Origin: Pseudomonadota bacterium
GTDB lineage: Bacteria > Pseudomonadota > Gammaproteobacteria > Steroidobacterales > Steroidobacteraceae
DNA: 64,000 nucleotides
Direction of reading: 5' to 3'
Assembly (NCBI GenBank): GCA_021777555.1
Contig: JAJYDK010000012.1
Location: forward strand, 22,180 to 86,179
Shown: piece after piece, positions 36,638 to 44,459 of the stretch
Numbering within the stretch: position 1 is the first letter of the stretch
Layout: each line of letters opens with the position of its first letter
Made by a program: the position numbers and the translations under genes
Notes under the pieces: model-generated
What the model was told of the DNA's origin: nothing
The model's input: only the letters and a program-made list of their open reading frames with translations
The model's database searches: none

Positions 36638-38719
36638 ATGAGAAGAGTTTTGGGTTTGCTGTCTGCCGTCACGGCAATGTGGATGGTCGGTGGTCCGATG
36701 GTCCGCGCGAACGGTCGTGCCATTCGTCAAGAGACTACCCTGCACCGCGGGGTGATTCAGGAATTTTCCATTTCGCCGGACGGCACAAATTTGGCTGAAG
36801 TCGTGTCCAATACGGTTGCGGACCGGTCCGTCTCCTCTATCGTCATTCTAAATCTGGTGGATTCCGGCCGAGCGGGCCGAGAGATCTACTCGAGAGCCGG
36901 CGTGTCAAGCGTCATCTGGCTGACAAATCGGTCTATTGCGTTCGTCGTGCCGGGTCGAAAAGGGGGCATATTTCAGCAGAATACGCAAACCGGAAAGCTG
37001 ACGATCTTGCGGCCAAATGGTACCGGGGTCGCAAATCTGCTGTTCGACCGTCAATCGCAGTCGCTGGCCTACGAGCATGTGGCTCCCTGGTGGTGGGACG
37101 GCCGGGTGTCGGTCCGCGTAGGGAAAGACCAATGGCCGCTACAATTCATTTCACCCAAATGGGCACAGCAGGAGAGGGTTACGGTCAGGGCGCTGCGCCT
37201 CGAGGGTGGTCGAAATCGCGGACTGCACAGGAAGTATCCAGTCTCCTCCGTGGCATTCCCAGTGTCGCAAATAGCCTGGAGAAGGAATCGCCTGGTCGTA
37301 TTGCGCTCATCGCGGGGATCTTTCAAGTCGGATATCGTGGATGCGGCCACGGGGCGCGTGTTGTCAGACCGGTGGCCGCTGTATCGGGTGGGATCGATGG
37401 CGGTTTCCCCCAAGGGGCGCATTGCAGTGACCTCGATGCGGCTCTGGAAGAATCGGCCAAGACCGATGTGCGGATGCAGCGGCCGGTGGGGACTATACGT
37501 ACTGGGGCACGGGGGTGAGGTGCATGCGGTCACCGCGCTGGCCTCGGGCCAAATCGACTACATCAGTCGCCTCTGGTGGGCCGGGGAGAATCGGATTTTC
37601 GCGCAAATTCTGGGTGCCGATACACCGGGCGGCGCCCTGTACTGGAAGGTGGTGGAAGTCGATTGGCGACGAAATGCGCTGATCCGGGCCTTTCGGTGGT
37701 CAAATGGGGATCTGGGAACGCTGGATTCCCCATGTAGCCTGAGTGCGGATCGCGCTACTGCGGTTTGTATTGCGCAGACGTTGTCGTCGCCGCCCCGGCT
37801 GGTGCGCGTTGATTTGCATACGGGGGTGATGCGGACTCTCGAGAAAGTCAACCCCGGACAGCATAGGCTGGCTCTTCATTTCAAGGACATTCGGGTCAAA
37901 GCCCGCCGAAACGAGATGGCCACGGGATTTTTGGCACTACCGCGCGCGGCACGCAGCGCCGCTGTGCCGTTGGCGGTAATGCTGTATGGCTTCGACAAGG
38001 AATACTCAAGAGATGCCCAGTGGATCACGTCTTATCCTGTGGCCCGCATGGTGCACTCCGGCATCGCTGTGCTACTGCTGAATTGGCCCTACAGTCCGGA
38101 CCCGGCTCGCGAGAGCTTTCAGACTACACTAAGGGGCATGAATACGATCGTGTCGTTGATCGCAGATGCCGTGCCCGCGGTGCGGGCTACGGGAGTGAGG
38201 GTCACCAGAGCGATGATCATGGGCTGGAGTTTTGGAGGGCTTTATGCGGCTCATGCGATCCAGCGGCTTCACGAATACGTGGCGGCCCAGGTTGGGGATC
38301 CAGCGGCTTTTAACAGCACTGAGTATGCTCTGGCAGGCGGGCTGTTGGATAATGCCATCGACTGGACCCTGGGTGGGCCGCCTACCCGACGGTATATCGA
38401 TCATTACCTGACGCTGGATCCGGCCGCTGACGGCAGACCCTCCAATGGCCCGATTTTGTTGGAATTCGTGAGCCGAAATCCGGATGCCGGACAGCTCTTG
38501 CAGGAGTGGCGCGCGGACGGAACGCAGGTCGAGGCGTTCGTGTACCGCCATAGCGTCCACTGGCTCAATGTACCCGCTGAGGCTAAAATTTCCCGGGCAC
38601 GAAATCTAGATTGGGCGAAGTTGAATCTGTTTGGTCCGCAGTCCGTATCGCCGGCAGAGCTGCGCAAGGTGGGGTTGACGGTGCCTGAGAATGGGTGGTG
38701 GAGTCATCGAGCGAAATAG
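36638..38719 (+). CDS. lasso-peptide isopeptidase (AtxE-like, prolyl-oligopeptidase fold)
   Basis: 693 aa from the ATG at 36638, giving a signal peptide (MRRVLGLLSAVTAMWMVGG); the track start at 36590 adds 16 residues. A beta-propeller N-terminal part is followed by an alpha/beta-hydrolase domain with nucleophile Ser531 in GWSFGG, Glu609 in LLEFVSRN and His638 or His641 in YRHSVHW. The AtxE2 triad, recalled from the literature, is Ser527/Glu610/His638, a close positional match. These enzymes cut the Gly-Glu/Asp isopeptide bond and linearise the lasso peptide. It follows the TonB receptor by 78 bp. Its last 137 bp overlap the 3' end of the lasso cyclase gene on the other strand. Confidence 0.9.
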   Translation: MRRVLGLLSAVTAMWMVGGPMVRANGRAIRQETTLHRGVIQEFSISPDGTNLAEVVSNTVADRSVSSIVILNLVDSGRAGREIYSRAGVSSVIWLTNRSIAFVVPGRKGGIFQQNTQTGKLTILRPNGTGVANLLFDRQSQSLAYEHVAPWWWDGRVSVRVGKDQWPLQFISPKWAQQERVTVRALRLEGGRNRGLHRKYPVSSVAFPVSQIAWRRNRLVVLRSSRGSFKSDIVDAATGRVLSDRWPLYRVGSMAVSPKGRIAVTSMRLWKNRPRPMCGCSGRWGLYVLGHGGEVHAVTALASGQIDYISRLWWAGENRIFAQILGADTPGGALYWKVVEVDWRRNALIRAFRWSNGDLGTLDSPCSLSADRATAVCIAQTLSSPPRLVRVDLHTGVMRTLEKVNPGQHRLALHFKDIRVKARRNEMATGFLALPRAARSAAVPLAVMLYGFDKEYSRDAQWITSYPVARMVHSGIAVLLLNWPYSPDPARESFQTTLRGMNTIVSLIADAVPAVRATGVRVTRAMIMGWSFGGLYAAHAIQRLHEYVAAQVGDPAAFNSTEYALAGGLLDNAIDWTLGGPPTRRYIDHYLTLDPAADGRPSNGPILLEFVSRNPDAGQLLQEWRADGTQVEAFVYRHSVHWLNVPAEAKISRARNLDWAKLNLFGPQSVSPAELRKVGLTVPENGWWSHRAK

Positions 38720-40589
38720 AGGACTTCTGTGCGGCGGCGGGGCGGTGGTTTAGCCATCCCTGCGCCCAGGTTTCGGCTGAGATACAGGCTAACAGGGGGA
38801 AAATAGCTGTTACGGCAATTGGAGCATCCGTCCGCAGGATGGGGGCCAGCGCGTTCAGATTCAGCAAATCGTGGTTCGCCAGATGACCTTCCAGGATCGC
38901 GGGACTCAAAAACCGTGCGCTGCGGCGGAGGAGTTCAAGGGTGAAGCGTGTGGTCTGGCCCTTTTGCTCCCGGGCGACGATGGGCGCGGGCAGTATGTCG
39001 CGGAAGGCGATGCGTGCCAATCCACGTGTCTTTCCGCCAGTAGACAGCTGGTATACCGGGATTCGAAGACATAGCTCTATCAATGGCTGCGAGAGTAATG
39101 GATGGAATTCCTGCACTGTTTGCAGGCCGTAGAGCGGCCGGTGGCGGTTCAGGACTTCGGCAAGGAGGACGATTTGATATCGCTTCCCAGGCGGGAGGTG
39201 CGCGGAGGCCGTCAGCCAGGGGTGGCAAATGTACTCCGGCAAGGCCGCAGAATAGGCGTCCGAGCTCAGGAAGAGCGACTGAGCGGTCATTTTGATGGTA
39301 TCGAGAAAGTGCGCCGATGAGGAATCCCGGGCGAACGTGTCAGTCAATATGTCGACGACGATATGCGGTACGGAGCGGCCTGTCAGGCTTGTCGCCTCCA
39401 AGAGGGCGGCAAACAGTCCTCGCTCGAAGCCGTGATGGCGCCAATAATCCACCGCGCCCAGGGTGGTTTGGGCTGCCCAGAACAGGTGATCACCGCCCTG
39501 TCCGGTCCATATTGCATCCACTGGTCCTGTTCTGCACAGGGTGTTGTAGACAGGCGCGTCTAGGCCGTTGAGCAGATGAGGAATAGTGGGCTTGGCCGTG
39601 AGCGGTAGCGCGAGGCAGCTTTCGTCGAGAGCAGGCGTATCCCATGCGTGCTCGATAAGCGTGGTGCCGGTCGTGTCGGCGACCAGGCGGGCGTAGCGCC
39701 GCTCGTCCTCTCCTGGTCCAAAGGCAAATGCGTTGAGGCAGGCGACATTTGGCCGACGAGGAGCCCGCGTGAGCAGCGCCAGCACAAGTGAGGAGTCGAA
39801 TCCACCGGACAGTCGGTGTAGAACACGGTCCTGAACACCAGCCCAGGCGTTGATGCAAGACTGGGTGATGTGACGAAGGTCGCGCGACGCCTCCTCGAGG
39901 CAAGCCCCACGATGGTGTTGGGCAAGCGCTATGGGATCCCAGAGTGAGCGAACAGTTGGCGTGCTTCCGTTGGATTCCAGAGACTCCCCTGCCAGCAGCT
40001 CGTAAATGTTCTTCAGGCCGGTTTCTCGAATCTGCATCTGGCTGGAGGCGAGGAATCCGACGATGTACCTCCAGTTGATCTCGAGCGAAATGAGCGCTCC
40101 GTGCGGAGTCGAAATCTCACATAGTGGCTCTATATCCCGAACATCGGAAAACGCAATAGTGATCCCTTCGACGGTGATGTAGTAGCAAGGAATCATTCCA
40201 GAGCAGTCCCTCATGAGGAGCCAGTCTCCTGGGCGAGGGCCCGCCATAAACGCCACGTAGGCTCCCCAGTAGTGCTGGGTTAGATGTGCTCCCCAGCTGG
40301 CTTGGCAAGAATTACCAAAATACCTGTTCTCAACAATATCTCGCGGCCTGATTGGACTGTTGTCGTTTTGCCGGAAGAGAGCGCCGAGCACGAGGCCCAG
40401 TTGGTCCGGGAGCGGAAAGGCGTCCAGAATATGTGTATGAGGAGTTCGTATAAATGCAATGAGACCGTCGCGCTGCAGCGATTGGTGCCAGTGTCCGCTG
40501 GAGTGGATTCCGGACGCCAGGCGCTCTGCAAATTTCGCATGTTCTGGGCCGCTGGGCGTCCACAGCAGCGCAACGTAGGGGTATTCCAT
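38583..40589 (-). CDS. lasso cyclase (C protein, asparagine-synthetase-like)
   Basis: 668 aa. N-terminal glutaminase-like domain without an N-terminal Cys (starts MEYPYV), so no glutamine hydrolysis is expected. The ATP-pyrophosphatase site is LHRLSGGFDSSLVLALL, with TGQGGDHLF further on. C proteins adenylate the ring Glu/Asp and close the macrolactam with Gly1. It starts 9 bp after the B gene. The last ~45 residues (Ser/Thr/Pro-rich) look like an extension beyond the domain and lie antisense to the end of the isopeptidase gene. Composition is less GC-rich than in the housekeeping genes. Confidence 0.92.
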   Translation of the reverse strand: MEYPYVALLWTPSGPEHAKFAERLASGIHSSGHWHQSLQRDGLIAFIRTPHTHILDAFPLPDQLGLVLGALFRQNDNSPIRPRDIVENRYFGNSCQASWGAHLTQHYWGAYVAFMAGPRPGDWLLMRDCSGMIPCYYITVEGITIAFSDVRDIEPLCEISTPHGALISLEINWRYIVGFLASSQMQIRETGLKNIYELLAGESLESNGSTPTVRSLWDPIALAQHHRGACLEEASRDLRHITQSCINAWAGVQDRVLHRLSGGFDSSLVLALLTRAPRRPNVACLNAFAFGPGEDERRYARLVADTTGTTLIEHAWDTPALDESCLALPLTAKPTIPHLLNGLDAPVYNTLCRTGPVDAIWTGQGGDHLFWAAQTTLGAVDYWRHHGFERGLFAALLEATSLTGRSVPHIVVDILTDTFARDSSSAHFLDTIKMTAQSLFLSSDAYSAALPEYICHPWLTASAHLPPGKRYQIVLLAEVLNRHRPLYGLQTVQEFHPLLSQPLIELCLRIPVYQLSTGGKTRGLARIAFRDILPAPIVAREQKGQTTRFTLELLRRSARFLSPAILEGHLANHDLLNLNALAPILRTDAPIAVTAIFPLLACISAETWAQGWLNHRPAAAQKSSISLDDSTTHSQAPSTPPCAALPAIRTADQTDSTSPNLDFVPGKF

Positions 40590-40598
40590 GCGCGGATC

Positions 40599-41312
40599 TC
40601 ACACGGTCATGATGGGCGTAAAGCCGCAGACGTGATCCAGGTGATCGTTCAGAACCAAGGTACCGGCCTGGACCCAGCAGTGCGCATTGAAAGGATCCGC
40701 CTGAACCGCAAACACCCAGTCGGGGAATAACTGGAACCCAGACAGAAACCGGAGTAGTGCCAGGGAGTCGAATAGGCAGCAATAGTTGCGGGGAAAGAAC
40801 GGGCGGATCTTCAGAAAGGCCGCTGTCAGGCGGGCGGCCTCGTTGCAGTCCGTCGGGCCCGAGATGGCGGCCGAGTACTTAGTCTTTTGCACTGCCCTGA
40901 CGATTCTCGAGATCGATGCCGTCTGCAATTCCCAGCTTGCGCGAGATAGCGCGGTCGTCGCGAGAAAAAAAGGGCGGACAGATCCTCCCTCTAGGGCTTC
41001 AGGTGATATTGATGCGAGATCCTGAGCGGCCGCTGCAGCTCTGTGCGGCAATTCAATGGTTGTGGGGGCGCGTTCGGTCAGGATGCCTGCTCTCAGCAAC
41101 TCGGCGGCGAGTGTGACCGTTGAGTCTGGGGGTGGAGTGCTCGGTGATGGACCACACCGCGTCAATGACCAATTCTGGATCCATGGAGTGAGTGCTTCAA
41201 TGTCCTCGCGGGGGACGGAGAAGTAGCTATCACGTTGCAAGTCTAGGAACATGCAGTGGCGCCCGCTGAGGCAGGCGAATACCTGCGGAGAAAGGTGGTA
41301 CTTGGTTTCCAC
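40599..41312 (-). CDS. lasso leader peptidase with fused recognition element (B protein)
   Basis: About 237 aa from GTG 41312, which has AGGA at a good distance. The track start (GTG 41354) would place the start inside a hairpin. The N-terminal ~80 residues resemble a PqqD-like RiPP recognition element (YHLSPQVFACLSGRHCMFLDL). The C-terminal half is the transglutaminase-like lasso protease with Cys in NYCCLFDSLALLRFL, His in FNAHCWVQ and Asp in LVLNDHLDHV. It binds the leader and removes it before cyclisation. B1 and B2 are thus fused, as usual in proteobacterial clusters. Confidence 0.9.
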   Translation of the reverse strand: METKYHLSPQVFACLSGRHCMFLDLQRDSYFSVPREDIEALTPWIQNWSLTRCGPSPSTPPPDSTVTLAAELLRAGILTERAPTTIELPHRAAAAAQDLASISPEALEGGSVRPFFLATTALSRASWELQTASISRIVRAVQKTKYSAAISGPTDCNEAARLTAAFLKIRPFFPRNYCCLFDSLALLRFLSGFQLFPDWVFAVQADPFNAHCWVQAGTLVLNDHLDHVCGFTPIMTV

Positions 41313-41332
41313 CGAGCATTCCTGATCGAGAA

Positions 41333-41362
41333 GGCGGTGCGCGGCTGACGCCACGCACCGCC
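41333..41362 (-). terminator. hairpin between lasso precursor and B gene
   Basis: GGCGGTGCG and CGCACCGCC pair as a 9-bp stem, with a further GGC/GCC pairing inside the loop. It sits 11 bp after the precursor stop and 21 bp before the proposed B start. Such hairpins can protect the precursor mRNA or reduce read-through, so that precursor exceeds enzyme. The effect is inferred. Confidence 0.65.
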
Positions 41363-41372
41363 AGTCTCGAGG

Positions 41373-41465
41373 CTAGCCCACCTGCTGGCCCGGCTGGCCC
41401 GCTTCGACGAGCGCGGGAATGAACCCCTTCGTCTCCTGCTTCACACTGCCTTCGTAGTGAATCAT
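41373..41465 (-). CDS. lasso-peptide precursor (A peptide)
   Basis: 30 aa, below the ORF-track cut-off. ATG at 41465 with AGGAG six bases upstream. The leader is only 13 residues (MIHYEGSVKQETK) and the predicted core is GFIPALVEAGQPGQQVG. Diagnostic features are Thr at -2, Gly1 and Glu8, predicting an 8-membered Gly1-Glu8 macrolactam and a 9-residue tail. By hand arithmetic the dehydrated core has a monoisotopic mass of about 1648.86 Da. It lies directly upstream of the B and C genes on the same strand, the canonical A-B-C order. I do not recognise the core as any lasso peptide I know. The leader is unusually short and lacks a full YxxPxLxxxG motif, although Tyr4 is present. Confidence 0.88.
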   Translation of the reverse strand: MIHYEGSVKQETKGFIPALVEAGQPGQQVG

Positions 41466-41753
41466 GGTCTTCTCCTGTCACGAGATGATGGTTGGTTGTG
41501 CCTGCCACTCACGGGTTGGCGCCGGCTCCCGTGATGGTGCGAGTCAGCATGCGAAGAGTTGGAGATCGCGTCAACGGGGCCTGCGTGTTGTGCAAGCTGT
41601 GCTCACGCATGATGCGAGCGGACGAGGCACTCGATAGAGGGTGCGGATGGTCCGCCGCGTGGATCCATCTTGCGTGGGAAATTCTTACGAGATATCACTG
41701 GCTTGGCGTCACCCAACCTGGGTGGCATCGCCTGGGTGAAGAGGGCTTGCGTG
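41466..41753. promoter_or_regulatory. divergent promoter region, lasso precursor / ABC exporter
   Basis: 288 bp between the precursor (leftward) and the exporter (rightward). It contains the inverted repeat CACCCA-ACC-TGGGTG at 41710-41724, about 30 bp before the exporter start. The lux-box-like sequence found before luxI was not seen here. No other gene found; a minus-strand 13-codon ORF is not convincing. Confidence 0.4.
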
Positions 41754-43568
41754 ATGGAATGCGGGCGAAAGAGCGCGCGAGTGGGTCTGCGCGAGGTCGT
41801 GCGGATGGTGGGCTCGGAGCTTGCGCCGCCCGTCAAGGCGCGGCTCCTTGGCGTGCTGGCGCTCGTGGTCACCGCGTCGGTCTTGACTGCGATCGCACCA
41901 GTGGCGTTGAAGCTCGTCGTCGATCGGTTGACCGGTCAAAGAGGCGGCTGGTCGGTTTCTCCGCTGCTTCTTGTGACGCTGTACGTGATCGCGTTATGGC
42001 TTGGGAGGACTTCGAATGAGGTGCGCAGACTGTTCTTCGCCCAGGCGGAGCAACGCATCTTCCGGACCCTCAGCGAGCGGCTGTTCTCGCACCTGATGCG
42101 CCTGCCGCTGCGGTATCACCTCGACAGGAAGACGGGTGCTGTCACCCAGACGCTGGACAACGGTCTGGAGGGGATGCGCATCATTCTGCATCACCTGGTT
42201 TTCACGTACGTCCCGGTCGCCGTGGAACTCGGCACCATTTTGGTGGTGCTCGTCGATGTGGTGACGCCGCCGTTTCTATTCCTGTTCTGCGCCGCGCTCT
42301 TGTGCTACCTGGCGGTGTTTTCATACTCCGCGGCCACGATCACCCCCGCGGCCCGAGGGGCGTCCTCGGCGCGGGTGGAAGCATCGGCGGCGATGACGGA
42401 TGGTCTGCTGAACTACGAGACGGTGAAGTGCTTCACCGCCGAGGCGCTGGTCGAGGGCCGCGTGTCCCGCGCGCTCGGACGGTCGGAGGCCCAGTGGGTC
42501 GGGTTCTACCGCCGCTATGCGCTGAACGGGGTCCTGATCGCGGGCATATTCGCCGCCTTCATGGCATGCACCGTCTTCTATGCCACGGTGGAGGTGCTGC
42601 GCGGGCGTATGACGGTGGGCGATTTCGTTCTGATCAATGCCTACATGCTTCAGATCGTGCGTCCGGTGGAGATGCTGGGTTACGCCATGCAGGGGCTCTC
42701 GCACGGGGTGGCCATGCTCGAGAAGCTGGTGCAGCTCTTGCGGGAGCCGACGGAGGCGGGGCTTCAGATTGGGTCCGTGTCCGGGTCCGGTGCCCCCGCG
42801 GGTGCGGGCTCCCTCGAATTCGAGGCCGTGAGCGTTTCGTACGGGCCCGGGCGCGCGGTGCTCAACGGGGTGAGTTTCAGGATCGTCGCGGGGCGCACAC
42901 TCGGCATCGTGGGTGCGAGCGGGTCGGGAAAATCGACGATCGTTCGTCTTTTGATCCGGCTGCTGGAGCCGGATTCCGGGCGTATTTTGCTCGATGGCGT
43001 GGAGATTGCGGACCTGAGGCTCGAGGACCTGCGCCGCTCCATTGCGGTCGTGCCGCAGGAGACGACGCTCTTCGATGACACGCTGAGCTACAACATCGGA
43101 TTGGGGCGCGCGGGAGCCGGACCGCAGGAGATCGAGGCGGCCGCCCGGATGGCGCGATTGCACGAGTACATCGTGACGCTGCCCGAGGGATACGAGACGG
43201 TGGTGGGCGAGAGGGGAGTGAAACTCTCCGGCGGGGAGCGGCAGCGCGTGTCGATTGCCCGCGCCGTGCTCAAGTCGCCGCGAATCTACGTGTTCGATGA
43301 GGCGACGTCCTCGCTCGACAGTCGAACCGAGCAGGGGATCCTGAGCAGCCTGAGAGTGATTTCCAGGCGCAGCTCGACGCTGGTCATTGCGCATCGACTT
43401 TCGACGGTCGTGCACGCTGATGAGATCCTCGTGCTCGAGCAGGGCCGGATCGCGGAGCGGGGCACTCACCAGTCACTTCTGCGGGAGAACGGACGCTATG
43501 CCGCCTCATGGAGGGCGCAGCGAGATGGCGCGGCAGTGGCGCGAGCGGAATCAGGAAGACGTCTTTGA
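41754..43568 (+). CDS. ABC half-transporter (Atm1/MsbA-like), candidate lasso exporter
   Basis: 604 aa from the ATG at 41754. A six-helix membrane domain (about residues 25-330, with FGYFRxxL-type segment PLRYHLDRKTGAVTQTLDNG) is fused to one ATPase domain. The ATPase has Walker A GASGSGKST, signature LSGGERQRV and Walker B IYVFDEATSSLD. The membrane part resembles the Atm1/HMT group. It is divergent from the lasso precursor, which suggests it is the D-type exporter. It ends 6 bp before the stop of the convergent parB-like gene, so a link to the quorum-sensing block is also possible. Confidence 0.88.
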   Translation: MECGRKSARVGLREVVRMVGSELAPPVKARLLGVLALVVTASVLTAIAPVALKLVVDRLTGQRGGWSVSPLLLVTLYVIALWLGRTSNEVRRLFFAQAEQRIFRTLSERLFSHLMRLPLRYHLDRKTGAVTQTLDNGLEGMRIILHHLVFTYVPVAVELGTILVVLVDVVTPPFLFLFCAALLCYLAVFSYSAATITPAARGASSARVEASAAMTDGLLNYETVKCFTAEALVEGRVSRALGRSEAQWVGFYRRYALNGVLIAGIFAAFMACTVFYATVEVLRGRMTVGDFVLINAYMLQIVRPVEMLGYAMQGLSHGVAMLEKLVQLLREPTEAGLQIGSVSGSGAPAGAGSLEFEAVSVSYGPGRAVLNGVSFRIVAGRTLGIVGASGSGKSTIVRLLIRLLEPDSGRILLDGVEIADLRLEDLRRSIAVVPQETTLFDDTLSYNIGLGRAGAGPQEIEAAARMARLHEYIVTLPEGYETVVGERGVKLSGGERQRVSIARAVLKSPRIYVFDEATSSLDSRTEQGILSSLRVISRRSSTLVIAHRLSTVVHADEILVLEQGRIAERGTHQSLLRENGRYAASWRAQRDGAAVARAESGRRL

Positions 43569-43574
43569 GGTCGG

Positions 43575-44459
43575 TTAGACGGCTCCTGCTTCGAGGATCC
43601 GCACCATGGCTCGCTTGAGCGCCTCGCGGCGCTCCGGACTCAGGAGGGTCTTCGGGATGATGTACAGGACATGCTCGAGCCGATCCTGTTCGTGAAAGAG
43701 CACGCCATGGGCGGCGCCATGGACGGGGATGTTGCGGTACGAGCGGTGATTTCTTGGCTTTCCTCCGGATGGGGTGATGAGCAGCTCGTAGATCGCCCGG
43801 GCTGAAAGGCGGGAGGACCTGTTTGAGATTGCACGGGCCCGGGCGGAGATGACATCTCGCCTGTCGTCCTCGTTCCACAGCTTGAACAGCTCGACCCCCC
43901 AGCCTTCGCGGATGTCGGCGGAAGATGGGAAGGCGCTGACGATGAGGCTCGGCAGTTGCGCCAGCATCAGCAGCCGTGAGACGGCGGAGTGGGAGAGACC
44001 GAAGGCCCGGGCGAGGTCCTCCTGGGAGGGATAGGTGTCCGAGCGGAACGCCCGCCAGAGAATCTGTCCGCGCACATACGGACTGTCTTCTTCCCGGAGG
44101 AGGTTTTCCTCGTACATCGCGACGTAGGCGTCGGCATCGCTCATCTGTCGAACTTCCACGAGAAGATCGCGTCCGAGGGTGCGGGCGACGGCGTGCCGCC
44201 GCGCACCGCAGATGATCTCGATGTCGCACTCGGGGTCCTCGCTCACCGGGCGACCCAAGGCGGGTTGATGCTGGCCATTGCGGGCAATCGACTCGCGCAG
44301 CGATTTGCAGGCGTCGTCGGTCAGCTGCTCCTCGGGACGGCTGTGCTGGATCCATACACGGCAGCGGAATGGGCTCACGATCCGGCGCGCTCCGCGGCGC
44401 TCGGCCGTTGGTTCCTGCCGAGATGCCCCGCGCATCAGGCGCTCTGCCCCGACACTCAC
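43575..44459 (-). CDS. ParB-like DNA-binding protein
   Basis: 294 aa from GTG 44459, overlapping the upstream dioxygenase stop (GTGA). The ParB/Srx-type N-terminal domain shows LRESIARNGQHQPALGRPV, IEIICGARRHAVARTLG and MYEENLLREEDSPY. A KorB-like helix-turn-helix follows (YPSQEDLARAFGLSHSAVSRLLMLAQLP). There is no ParA partner nearby, so this is not a standard partition gene. As third gene of a luxI operon it may be a regulator; function inferred only from domain and position. Confidence 0.85.
   Translation of the reverse strand: MSVGAERLMRGASRQEPTAERRGARRIVSPFRCRVWIQHSRPEEQLTDDACKSLRESIARNGQHQPALGRPVSEDPECDIEIICGARRHAVARTLGRDLLVEVRQMSDADAYVAMYEENLLREEDSPYVRGQILWRAFRSDTYPSQEDLARAFGLSHSAVSRLLMLAQLPSLIVSAFPSSADIREGWGVELFKLWNEDDRRDVISARARAISNRSSRLSARAIYELLITPSGGKPRNHRSYRNIPVHGAAHGVLFHEQDRLEHVLYIIPKTLLSPERREALKRAMVRILEAGAV

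Noticed and set aside
41313-41354. B-protein start at GTG 41354
   Set aside because: It lies in a hairpin, lacks a ribosome site and adds 14 residues before the conserved YHLSP start; GTG 41312 fits better.
41540-41620. Second lasso precursor upstream of the first
   Set aside because: The only short minus-strand ORF (13 codons, MLTRTITG...) has no acidic residue at core positions 7-9.
43575-44459. Chromosome or plasmid partition locus
   Set aside because: ParB-like protein only; no ParA and no parS-like cluster seen, and the gene is coupled to luxI-phyH.
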